Shown here piece by piece: positions 24,239 through 32,621 of a stretch of DNA of 64,000 bases. The translations under genes were made by a program, and so were the position numbers. Positions within the stretch are counted from its first letter, which is position 1. Each line of letters begins with the position of its first letter. This DNA is from Bacteroidota bacterium (lineage in GTDB: Bacteria; Bacteroidota; Bacteroidia; Bacteroidales; FEN-979): contig JAPLDF010000065.1 in the NCBI GenBank assembly GCA_026391835.1, positions 1-64,000 on the forward strand, read 5' to 3'. The notes beneath the pieces are model-generated. The model saw only the letters and a program-made list of their open reading frames with translations. It was not told the origin of the DNA and did not search any database.

Positions 24239-26644
24239 TTGGCAACTCTTTTTGAGCTTAAGCAAGGTGAATCGGGCCTGATCACAAAGGTGAAAGGGCG
24301 TGGTGCGTTTCGGAAACGCATTACAGAGATGGGCTTCGTGAAAGGCCGGGAAGTGACTGTTGTGAAAGCCGCACCATTGCAGGATCCCATACAGTATAAG
24401 ATCATGGGATACCATATTTCGCTCAGGCAGAGTGAAGCGCGGCTTATTGAAACAGAGCCTGTGGATAAAGCTGACGCCAGGGGAATTTCATCGCATGAAG
24501 TGTATGGCTACCTCGGAACAATCGAAGAGGAATCAACACGCATTGACGATGGTGAACGGGGAAAAATCATCGACATCGCATTGGTGGGAAACCCAAATTG
24601 CGGAAAAACAACCTTATTCAATGTTGCATCAGGCTCACATGAAAGGGTTGGAAACTTTGGCGGGGTAACGGTTGATTCAAAAGAGGCAAAATTCAAACAT
24701 AGCGGTTATACCTTTAATATCACCGATCTCCCCGGGACCTATTCATTAACGGCATATTCCCCCGAGGAACTTTTCGTCAGAACCCATATTACGGAAAAGG
24801 TTCCCGACATTGTTGTTAATGTTGTGGATGCTTCAAACCTTGAACGCAACCTTTATCTTACCACACAGCTTATCGATATGGATATCAGGGTGGTGATCGC
24901 CCTGAACATGTATGATGAGTTTGAGAAGACCGGAAACATACTCGATTACCAGGCACTCGGAAAACTGCTTGGGATCCCGGTCATTCCCACTGTCAGCTCG
25001 AAAGGGACCGGGATTACCGAACTTTTCGACAGGCTCATCGAGGTTTTCGAAGATCGTGACCCGGTGGTACGCCATGTCCATATCAATTACAGCACCGAAC
25101 TTGAGCGCTCAATCAGGAAAATACAGGAAGCTATCTGGCGCGACAAATCGCTGACAGACAGGATTTCTTCAAGATTTTACAGCATCAAGTTGCTCGAAAA
25201 AGATTCAGCTGTGCTGGAATCGATTAAAACATCCGGACAGTATGAAGCCATCAGGCAAATTTCAGAAAAGGAGATATTGCGGCTCGAAACAACTTTCAAG
25301 GAAGATTCGGCAACACTGGCCACCGATGCCAAATATGGATTTGTTGCAGGCGCATTGAAGGAGACACTTGAAACAGTTCACCAGGTTAACCCGCCAAAAT
25401 CTGCCAGTGAACGGATTGATTTCCTGTTGACCCATAAAATACTCGGGTTTCCGGTCTTCCTCCTTTTTCTGTGGTTAATGTTCCAATCGACATTTACACT
25501 TGGTGAAATCCCCAAACACTGGATAGACCTCATAGTTTCCCGGATCGGGGCCGGGGTCAGCATGGCGCTGCCGGCAGGCCCGCTCAAGGATCTGCTTGTT
25601 GACGGCATTATCAATGGCGTTGGCAGCATTATCGTATTCCTGCCAAACATACTGATCCTGTTCTTCTTTATTTCTCTCATGGAAGATACCGGCTATATGG
25701 CAAGGGCGGCATTCATCATGGACAAGCTGATGCATAAAATCGGGTTGCACGGGCAGTCATTCATTCCGCTCATCATGGGTTTCGGATGCAATGTACCGGC
25801 TATCATGGTCACAAGAACGCTCAAGGACCGGAATGACCGGCTGCTCACCATGCTGATCAACCCGTTTATGTCGTGCAGTGCCCGGCTGCCGGTATACATC
25901 CTTGTTGCCGGCGCGGTATTCCCGAAGCATGCAGGATCTGTTATTTTCGGCCTTTACATTACCGGCATTTTCCTTGCAATACTTATATCCCTGGTTTTCA
26001 AAAAAATCCTTTTTAAAAGCAAAGAGGCTCCTTTTGTGATGGAACTCCCGCCCTACCGCATGCCGACATTCCAGGTGATCATGCAGCATATGTGGGAGAA
26101 AGGCAAGCAATATCTCAGTAAAATGGGCGGCGTTATTATGATTGCGGTTATTTTAATCTGGGCTCTCGAATATTTCCCGGGTGGAGTAAACCTCACGCCC
26201 GAAGAGAGGCTGCAAAATTCCTATATCGCAAGGATCGGAAAAACCCTTGAACCGGTTATTGCACCACTTGGGTTCGACTGGAGGATGGGGGTAAGCCTCA
26301 TTACCGGAGCTGCTGCCAAAGAGGTTGTTGTGAGCACCATGGGGGTCCTGTTCGGGTCAAACCATTTTCATGAGACAGGTAACCCTAAAACACTCGGAGT
26401 TCAATTGCAACAGGTAACCCGCCAGGATGGAGCGCATATGGGAGAAAAACTCTTTACTCCGCTGGTCGGCATTTCCTATCTCCTTTTCATCCTTATCTAT
26501 ATGCCTTGTGTGGCGGTAGTGGCTACGGTCAACCGGGAATCGGGCAGCTGGAAATGGGCACTTTTTCTGATCACCTACACAACCGTGCTCGCATGGTTGT
26601 TGTCATTCGCAGTTTTTCAAATCGGCAGTTTGTTAATATCCTGA
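24239..26644 (+). CDS. feoB: FeoA-FeoB fusion, ferrous iron transporter
   Basis: 801 residues. The start is TTG: an in-frame TAA lies directly upstream, and the next ATG (residue 31) would cut the first domain. Residues 1-75 form a FeoA SH3-like domain. Residues about 112-280 are the GTPase with G1 GNPNCGKT (117-124) and DLPGTYSL. Residues about 395-800 are the inner-membrane permease with two gate motifs around MGFGCNVPAIM and ITGAAAKEVVVSTMG. The FeoA-FeoB fusion is standard in Bacteroidota. It imports Fe(II) across the inner membrane. The tiny Cys-rich gene that follows by one base is its usual partner. No Fur box was identified with confidence. Confidence 0.96.
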   Translation: MATLFELKQGESGLITKVKGRGAFRKRITEMGFVKGREVTVVKAAPLQDPIQYKIMGYHISLRQSEARLIETEPVDKADARGISSHEVYGYLGTIEEESTRIDDGERGKIIDIALVGNPNCGKTTLFNVASGSHERVGNFGGVTVDSKEAKFKHSGYTFNITDLPGTYSLTAYSPEELFVRTHITEKVPDIVVNVVDASNLERNLYLTTQLIDMDIRVVIALNMYDEFEKTGNILDYQALGKLLGIPVIPTVSSKGTGITELFDRLIEVFEDRDPVVRHVHINYSTELERSIRKIQEAIWRDKSLTDRISSRFYSIKLLEKDSAVLESIKTSGQYEAIRQISEKEILRLETTFKEDSATLATDAKYGFVAGALKETLETVHQVNPPKSASERIDFLLTHKILGFPVFLLFLWLMFQSTFTLGEIPKHWIDLIVSRIGAGVSMALPAGPLKDLLVDGIINGVGSIIVFLPNILILFFFISLMEDTGYMARAAFIMDKLMHKIGLHGQSFIPLIMGFGCNVPAIMVTRTLKDRNDRLLTMLINPFMSCSARLPVYILVAGAVFPKHAGSVIFGLYITGIFLAILISLVFKKILFKSKEAPFVMELPPYRMPTFQVIMQHMWEKGKQYLSKMGGVIMIAVILIWALEYFPGGVNLTPEERLQNSYIARIGKTLEPVIAPLGFDWRMGVSLITGAAAKEVVVSTMGVLFGSNHFHETGNPKTLGVQLQQVTRQDGAHMGEKLFTPLVGISYLLFILIYMPCVAVVATVNRESGSWKWALFLITYTTVLAWLLSFAVFQIGSLLIS

Positions 26645-26645
26645 T

Positions 26646-26795
26646 ATGATGTGGCAACTAATAATCGTAGGTGCAATTGTTTCCGCAGCCATGATGCTGA
26701 CAACCATCCGTGTGTTCCGCTTTTTTACAACTCCTCCGTCTAAATGCCACGGGTGCAGCGGATGTAAACTCCAGGAGCTAAAAAAAAACAGTTAA
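26646..26795 (+). CDS. FeoB-associated Cys-rich membrane protein
   Basis: 49 residues. The start is the ATG at 26646, one base after the feoB stop (a second ATG follows at 26649). One membrane helix (about 4-20) leads to a short cytoplasmic tail with three close Cys, SKCHGCSGCK, and a Lys-rich end. This is the pattern of the small FeoB-associated Cys-rich family, which takes the place of FeoC. The Cys cluster may bind iron or an Fe-S cluster and sense redox state; that is inference. Confidence 0.88.
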   Translation: MMWQLIIVGAIVSAAMMLTTIRVFRFFTTPPSKCHGCSGCKLQELKKNS

Positions 26796-26805
26796 CTTTT
26801 CTTTC

Positions 26806-26813
26806 TATCTTTG
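26806..26813 (+). promoter_or_regulatory. -7 promoter box TATCTTTG
   Basis: Exact TAnnTTTG match 22 bp before the ATG of the NlpC/P60 gene. Confidence 0.62.
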
Positions 26814-26835
26814 CCTGCTAACAACACCAACATAC

Positions 26836-27645
26836 ATGGAAAACGGTATTTGTCTGCACAGTGTAATCCCGGTGAGGGCTGAGCCTTCACACAAGTCGGA
26901 GATGGTTACACAGGTCTTGTTCGGCGAACTCTATTGCGTTATTGAGAAAGAAAGTTCCTGGGTTAAAATCAAACTGTTGTTTGATGGTTATGAAGGCTGG
27001 ATAGACAGGTTACAGGCCAACATGATCGATGATCCGGAATACCTGCGCCTGGCAAATTCAGAAACCTCAGTAACGATCGATCTCCTGCAGCTTCTTTCAT
27101 TTGAAACCGAAAGAATGATGATTCCCCTGGTCATTGGAAGTTCCCTGCCTGGCTTCGACGAATCGAGAATCCGTGTAGGGCAGAATGTCTATTATTATGA
27201 AGGATTGGTTTCTGAATCACTGCTGCATCAAAACGGGAACAGCAATCTCGACACGCAGAGAACCGGGCAGCAACTCATCGAGGAGGCAATGCTGTATATG
27301 AATGCCCCATACCTCTGGGGCGGCCGCACGCCCTTTGGCATTGATTGTTCAGGGTTTGTACAAATGGTTTATAAACTCCAGGGCTATAAACTCCTCCGTG
27401 ATGCGTCGCAACAGGCAGGACAGGGAGAGGTGATCAGTCTCCCCGGGGAGGCAGAGCCGGGGGATCTTGCATTTTTTGATGATGTTGAGGGAAACATTAC
27501 CCATGTAGGGATGCTTATTGACCGGCAACGCATTATTCATTGTTCAGGAAAAGTTCAGATTGATTCCTTTGACCAGGAAGGGATCTATAGCGTTGGGTTG
27601 AAGAAATACACGCACAAACTGCGGCTGATCAAACGGATATTCTGA
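26836..27645 (+). CDS. NlpC/P60 peptidoglycan hydrolase with SH3b domains
   Basis: 269 residues without a signal peptide. Residues about 1-65 and perhaps 70-135 are bacterial SH3-like domains (VRAEPSHKSEMVTQVLFGE). Residues about 145-265 are the NlpC/P60 catalytic domain: the Cys in GIDCSGFVQMVY, the His in NITHVGMLI and a second polar residue in RIIHCSG. It should cut gamma-D-Glu-L-diamino acid bonds. The lack of a signal peptide fits the cytoplasmic recycling enzymes (YkfC-like), which have this SH3b-NlpC layout. The specificity is inferred. Confidence 0.9.
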   Translation: MENGICLHSVIPVRAEPSHKSEMVTQVLFGELYCVIEKESSWVKIKLLFDGYEGWIDRLQANMIDDPEYLRLANSETSVTIDLLQLLSFETERMMIPLVIGSSLPGFDESRIRVGQNVYYYEGLVSESLLHQNGNSNLDTQRTGQQLIEEAMLYMNAPYLWGGRTPFGIDCSGFVQMVYKLQGYKLLRDASQQAGQGEVISLPGEAEPGDLAFFDDVEGNITHVGMLIDRQRIIHCSGKVQIDSFDQEGIYSVGLKKYTHKLRLIKRIF

Positions 27646-27648
27646 AAA

Positions 27649-28344
27649 TCAATAATCGCCGCTCGACTCCTTCCGTGGTGTCTTCGAAATTTTTTCCTGG
27701 TTGAATACCCAGGTCAGCCGTATGCTGATCACATTGTTGTATTGTTCGCGGGTAACAGGATCCCGTGGATATGCCTTTGGATTGTCGATGACAACAGTCC
27801 TGTTGCTTTTAATTGAATACTGGTAACGAAGGTTTGCCCAGAGTTTGCTGAATAAACGGATTTGCAGATCTGCAATAATGGAAATATCATTGTTTGACAA
27901 GGTTGTCTGATAATTGTACAACGTATCGTAGAAATTATTTTTCGTTTCCTTGTAGTTGATCAACTGTCCATAAGAAAAACCAACGCCGCCTGAAATCAGT
28001 TTCCTGTCGGTGAAATGAAGTAAAACCGGAATCTCTGCATAATCCTGGACAAGGCGATAGGTATAAGAATTAACTGAATCTGATCCCCCCTTGTGGTAAC
28101 TCCCCTTTTGGGTATAAAGCAACTCCATACTTACTGACCAGTTTCTTTTTTTACCAAACGGGACGGCCACCATCGGGCCAACATTGAGCCCAACCTTATG
28201 AAAGCCAAAAAAATCATCACCATCCACCTGGGTGATATTCATGCCCAGGCTTACTGCTCCCATAAATCGCTGTGCATGTGCCCCTGGTGTAAAAAACAGG
28301 GTAAAAGGAAACAGGATGGAAAGAAAAACAAGTCGTTTTAACAT
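27649..28344 (-). CDS. Outer-membrane beta-barrel protein (PorT-like)
   Basis: 231 residues. Signal peptide MLKRLVFLSILFPFTLFF ending AHAQ, then alternating amphipathic strands: GAVSLGMNITQVDGDD, LNVGPMVAVPF, SVSMELLYTQKGSY and a final IRLTWVF. The opening GxxxGMNxxQxxGD is typical of PorT/OMP_b-brl_2 proteins of Bacteroidota, small 8-stranded outer-membrane barrels. The C-terminus extends about 15 polar residues past the last strand. The specific role is unknown. The upstream 28349-28370 stretch has a short GTGAAC repeat. Confidence 0.8.
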   Translation of the reverse strand: MLKRLVFLSILFPFTLFFTPGAHAQRFMGAVSLGMNITQVDGDDFFGFHKVGLNVGPMVAVPFGKKRNWSVSMELLYTQKGSYHKGGSDSVNSYTYRLVQDYAEIPVLLHFTDRKLISGGVGFSYGQLINYKETKNNFYDTLYNYQTTLSNNDISIIADLQIRLFSKLWANLRYQYSIKSNRTVVIDNPKAYPRDPVTREQYNNVISIRLTWVFNQEKISKTPRKESSGDY

Positions 28345-28440
28345 TGAATTGAACAGTGAACTGTGAACAGTCTATCGAGAAAAATGAATGACGTCGTATA
28401 ATAAGGTCAATTTTCGAAAAAATTTCCTGTATTTTAACGT

Positions 28441-30594
28441 TTAAACTTCAGGCTTAGTATGCTGGGTCTTCATGGTAAGTTGTATCCGTTTGCGATCCAT
28501 ATCGATTTCCAGCACTTCAACCATAACCTTCTGATTGAGCTTCACAACATCATTCGGGTCCTTCACAAACCGGTCGGCCAGCTGGCTGATGTGGACCAGC
28601 CCATCCTGGTGCACGCCAAGATCGACAAATACGCCAAAATTAGTAATGTTGGTAATAATACCCGGAAGTTTCATACCGACCCGCAAATCGCCGATGGCAT
28701 GAATGTGCTTGTCAAATTCAAACATTTCGAATTGCTGGCGGGGATCGCGCCCGGGTTTGGCAAGTTCCTGCATGATATCATGGAGAGTAGGCATTCCGAT
28801 TTTTTCGCCCGTGAACTCATCCAGTTTGATCTGGGAACGTAATTCAGCTTTCCCGATAAGGTCATCTACCGTACAACTCAACCGTTTGGCCATACGATCT
28901 ACCACCGGATAGCTTTCGGGATGAACTGAACTCCGGTCCAGTGGGTTCTTTGCATCACGTATGCGCAAAAAGCCAGCCGCCTGTTCAAATGCTTTATCCC
29001 CAAAGCGTGTCACCTTTTTAAACTCAGAGCGTGATTTAAAGGGTCCGTGTTCGTTCCTGTAAGAAATGATGTTTTTAGCCAGTGCCGGGCCAAGTCCCGA
29101 TACGTAGGTAAGCAGTTCTTCACTGGCAGTATTGACCTCCACTCCCACTTTGTTCACACAGCTCACTACCGTATCCTCCAGGCTCTTCATCAGGGCTGTT
29201 TGATCCACATCATGCTGATACTGTCCTACCCCAATTGATTTGGGTTCAATTTTCACCAGTTCTGCCAGTGGATCCATGAGGCGGCGGCCGATGGAAACAG
29301 AACCACGTACGGTAATATCATAATCAGGAAATTCCTTACGCGCCACAGCGGAAGCTGAATAGACGGAAGCACCGCTTTCATTTACAGCCAGGGCAATTAC
29401 ATCCCGGTCAAACGGGATGGACTTGACAAGACGTTCGGTTTCACGGCCGGCGGTACCATTACCGATGGCGATGGCCTCTATTTTATAAGCATTTACCAGG
29501 CTTTTGATTTTGTGAATAGCTTCTTTCACTTCGTTCTGGGGAGGATGCGGGTAGATGGTCTCATTGTGCACCAGTTTCCCCTGGCGGTCGAGGCAAACGA
29601 TTTTGCAGCCGGTGCGAAACCCGGGATCAATTGCCAGTACGTTCTTTTGCCCGAGCGGTGGGGCAAGCAGCAGCTGTCGCATGTTTTCGGCAAATACCCT
29701 GATGGCTTCGGCATCTGCCTTCTCCTTGGCCCATTGGCGCATCTCCGTTTCAATTGACGGGAAAAGCAGCCGTTTGCAGCTGTCGGCGATTGCAGATTTT
29801 ACCAGGACCGCCGAAGCATTGTTCCCTTTGACAAATATCCTTTCAAGGATTTCATGCGCGGTTTCTTCTTCCACTGCCACGGAAATTCGCAAAAAACCCT
29901 CATTTTCACCGCGGAACATCGCCAGGAGCCGGTGAGAAGGGGCACGGTGCAAGGGCTCATGGTATTCGAAGTACATCTGAAAGTTAATTCCATCCTGGTC
30001 TTTCCCTTTCACAACTTTGGCCGACACACTCGACTCTTTCTGAAACAATGCCCGGATCCTTTTCCTTGCATAAATGTCCTCATTAACTTTTTCAGCGATG
30101 ATATCGCTGGCGCCCTGAATGGCCTCCTCCACCGAGTTGACACCTTTTTCCTGGTCAATGAAACTCCCGGCCCTGAATTCAATGTCATCGTATCGCTGAG
30201 ATAAAATAAGGGTGGCCAGGGGTTCGAGCCCTTTCTCACGTGCAATGCTGGCGCGTGTTTTGCGTTTCGGCTTGTATGGCAGGTAGATATCTTCCAATTC
30301 AGCCATGGTGGCGGCATTGGTAACTGCAGATTCCAGTTCCGGTGTGAGTTTTTCCTGCTCCTGCAATGATTTCAGAATCGCAGCGCGACGTGCATCGAGT
30401 TCTTTCAGCTGGGCAAGGCGATCGCGTACCTGGGCTATAACCACCTCATCCATCGAACCGGTCATCTCTTTCCGGTAACGGGCAATGAAAGGGATTGTGG
30501 CGCCGCTTTCCAATAAATTGATTGTGTTCTGCACAAAACCGGCTGACTGTTTTAACTCACCGGCAATGATTTGCGTATATTTTTCGTTTATCAT
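28441..30594 (-). CDS. tex: Tex family RNA-binding protein
   Basis: 717 residues from the ATG at 30594. An upstream frame exists but lies inside the previous gene. The chosen start overlaps that gene's stop as ATGA. Domains in order: Tex N-terminal helical region (1-190), a YqgF/RNase H-like domain (about 315-450, VLAIDPGFRTGCKIVCLD), helix-hairpin-helix repeats (about 490-560, YVSGLGPALAKNI), and an S1 domain (about 640-712, LPGIITNITNFGVFVDLG). Tex binds RNA and affects transcription and stress survival. Being last in an operon of surface proteins is unusual for it. Confidence 0.96.
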   Translation of the reverse strand: MINEKYTQIIAGELKQSAGFVQNTINLLESGATIPFIARYRKEMTGSMDEVVIAQVRDRLAQLKELDARRAAILKSLQEQEKLTPELESAVTNAATMAELEDIYLPYKPKRKTRASIAREKGLEPLATLILSQRYDDIEFRAGSFIDQEKGVNSVEEAIQGASDIIAEKVNEDIYARKRIRALFQKESSVSAKVVKGKDQDGINFQMYFEYHEPLHRAPSHRLLAMFRGENEGFLRISVAVEEETAHEILERIFVKGNNASAVLVKSAIADSCKRLLFPSIETEMRQWAKEKADAEAIRVFAENMRQLLLAPPLGQKNVLAIDPGFRTGCKIVCLDRQGKLVHNETIYPHPPQNEVKEAIHKIKSLVNAYKIEAIAIGNGTAGRETERLVKSIPFDRDVIALAVNESGASVYSASAVARKEFPDYDITVRGSVSIGRRLMDPLAELVKIEPKSIGVGQYQHDVDQTALMKSLEDTVVSCVNKVGVEVNTASEELLTYVSGLGPALAKNIISYRNEHGPFKSRSEFKKVTRFGDKAFEQAAGFLRIRDAKNPLDRSSVHPESYPVVDRMAKRLSCTVDDLIGKAELRSQIKLDEFTGEKIGMPTLHDIMQELAKPGRDPRQQFEMFEFDKHIHAIGDLRVGMKLPGIITNITNFGVFVDLGVHQDGLVHISQLADRFVKDPNDVVKLNQKVMVEVLEIDMDRKRIQLTMKTQHTKPEV

Positions 30595-32621
30595 CTTACG
30601 ATTGTCACAGTTCCTTTGAAAACAATATCTCCCTTGGTGATAATATCCTGGCCGAGAAATCCAATGTGAACGATCCAGACATAGGACTCCGGGGGACAAT
30701 ACTGGCCACCGACATTACCATCCCAGCCTTTATCAATATCATCTGACTGAAAAACCTGTTGTCCCCACCGGTCATACACCACCATGTTAAAATCGATATT
30801 TTTATATAAACCGTTTACCCTGAAAAAATCATTTATACCATCGCCATTGGGAGAAAAAGCATTTGGAATAAAATATTCAAAAACTTTCACAAAGGTGGTA
30901 TCGGAATTGATACAACAATGATAATCTTTCACCTGTGCCCAATACGATCCCTGGCTGTTGACATTGATAACTGAGTCGGGGGAACCCGTTGACCAGAGGT
31001 AATCGGTAAATCCGCCGCCGGCATGAAGGTTTATGGTAGAACCGGCATACAACAATACGGTATCCCCCAGGGATATGACCGGAAGCGGATAGTTGGAAAC
31101 CTGCATGGAATCAGTATACGCCTGCCCGTTAAATTTTTCCGTAAGTTTTACCCAATACTTGCCGGGGCTTGCATATTCATGCATTGGATCAGGGATGCCA
31201 GAGGTTCCTTTATCTCCAAAATCCCAGGTCAGTGAGTCGATGTTCGCTGTATTGGTAATATGGAACTGGGTATTGTTTCCGTGGCACACACTGTCCCAGG
31301 TAAAAGGTGGAATATTGACATAACTCTGCACAAAATTCGGAAGACTGTACATACTTTTCCTACCGCTCAAATCGAACCTGCTCCCGGGAACATGCTGCAA
31401 TAAGTTGAAATTACACGCTGTTCCCAACCGGTTTGGATTATAAATCACATCCAGTGAATCTCTTTTTGAATTATGATTGTTGGTGCGCGACAAATAGATC
31501 CTGCCATCTATTGCCAGCTGCATCGCATTCATACGGACACCTGCAACGGAATCGATGATTACCGGTGTATTTAACCCGTTGACCAGGTCGAATTGAAAAA
31601 TATAGGTAGGCCTCCTGGGAAATACCCCTCCAAGGTAGTCGAGTACAGTTGAATACAACTTTTTACTGTCGGGCGAAAACTCAATGCCATAGGGATTTAG
31701 ACTGTCGGGCGAAAACTCAATGGCATAGGGATTTAGAACGGATTTGGCAACATGGAAGGATTTGGGATTTGTAAGTTTCCCGGATCCATTGTCGAAATCG
31801 AATACTTCAATGAGTTTATCGTAGGTAATGGCAAGTGCAAGTTTGCTGCCATCCGGGGAACACTTCATATACCCCATCGCATTGTTTCTTGCAAGTTTCG
31901 AAACAGCTGAATGGGTTGATCCAACTGCACTGATTACAGGAGAAGCAATTCCTGCGTTCGTTACAAGGTATGCATAGAACTCATTTGATTCCCATTTGTG
32001 TGCGATTACCCAAATCCCCTTTTGATCCCTGTTTGCCACGGCAGTGATTTTCTGGCAAACAGGAGAGAGCAGTGGTTTGTTCAGCACTGCGGAGACTGCG
32101 TCGCCCGAATCGCCGCGCAGTTTCATGTCAATGAGCGTGTAGGAAAGTCCCTTGGTGGTGTATTTGGTGGAATCATTATGGTCATAGGTGATCAAGTCAA
32201 TGGTAAAGATATAATATAATGACTCATTTCCGGGATATGGCACAATCAGGCATGGTTGTGTGACTCCCGGGTATCCATCCAGGACGGTGGCGTTTGGCAT
32301 GCGTGAAAAGGTACGGTCCCATGCGATCCGGCCATTCGTGAAGAACCGGAAGTTGCCCATGCTGTCGCAAATGCTCGAGGTCGCCTGTAAGGCATTCATC
32401 ACATTCTCATCTGTGAGAGCCACTGCCGAACCAGTACGAAAATCAATCCCTGCTTTTTCTCCAAAGTACCAAACCCCGGCCTGCTTTTGTGACCTGGGGC
32501 AATTGCTCTTGTACCAGGCTGACTGGCATGGAGCTGCACAGGCAAACAGAAGGAACAGGAATGACAAGAGTATTTGCCCTGAACTTGCAGCTGATGGTTT
32601 ATTCGATGTCTTTTTCTGCAC
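30591..32621 (-). CDS. PKD protein with T9SS type B (gliding-associated) tail
   Basis: 676 residues with a GTG start that overlaps the previous stop (TAGTG). A signal peptide lies at about 17-35 after a charged stretch. The first 400 residues look like a propeller-type module (WYFGEKAGIDF, FFTNGRIAW, LKLALAITYD-like strands). A PKD domain follows (about 460-530, WDFGDKGTSG). The end is the type B sorting domain found in gliding-motility-associated proteins (FIPNAFSPNGDGINDFF, VYDRWGQQVF, GWDGNVGGQ). It is exported through T9SS and held at the surface. It contains a 12-residue in-frame tandem duplication (31665-31736). Confidence 0.87.
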   Translation of the reverse strand: MQKKTSNKPSAASSGQILLSFLFLLFACAAPCQSAWYKSNCPRSQKQAGVWYFGEKAGIDFRTGSAVALTDENVMNALQATSSICDSMGNFRFFTNGRIAWDRTFSRMPNATVLDGYPGVTQPCLIVPYPGNESLYYIFTIDLITYDHNDSTKYTTKGLSYTLIDMKLRGDSGDAVSAVLNKPLLSPVCQKITAVANRDQKGIWVIAHKWESNEFYAYLVTNAGIASPVISAVGSTHSAVSKLARNNAMGYMKCSPDGSKLALAITYDKLIEVFDFDNGSGKLTNPKSFHVAKSVLNPYAIEFSPDSLNPYGIEFSPDSKKLYSTVLDYLGGVFPRRPTYIFQFDLVNGLNTPVIIDSVAGVRMNAMQLAIDGRIYLSRTNNHNSKRDSLDVIYNPNRLGTACNFNLLQHVPGSRFDLSGRKSMYSLPNFVQSYVNIPPFTWDSVCHGNNTQFHITNTANIDSLTWDFGDKGTSGIPDPMHEYASPGKYWVKLTEKFNGQAYTDSMQVSNYPLPVISLGDTVLLYAGSTINLHAGGGFTDYLWSTGSPDSVINVNSQGSYWAQVKDYHCCINSDTTFVKVFEYFIPNAFSPNGDGINDFFRVNGLYKNIDFNMVVYDRWGQQVFQSDDIDKGWDGNVGGQYCPPESYVWIVHIGFLGQDIITKGDIVFKGTVTIVR
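31665..31736. repeat. 36-bp in-frame tandem duplication
   Basis: Two adjacent 36-bp copies with one mismatch (C/G). They encode NPY(A/G)IEFSPDSL-type repeats in the propeller-like region of the T9SS type B protein. Confidence 0.9.

Noticed and set aside
28349-28370. GTGAAC repeat upstream of the PorT-like gene as a promoter element
   Set aside because: It is a short simple repeat common in these genomes; no -7 box or operator symmetry is linked to it.
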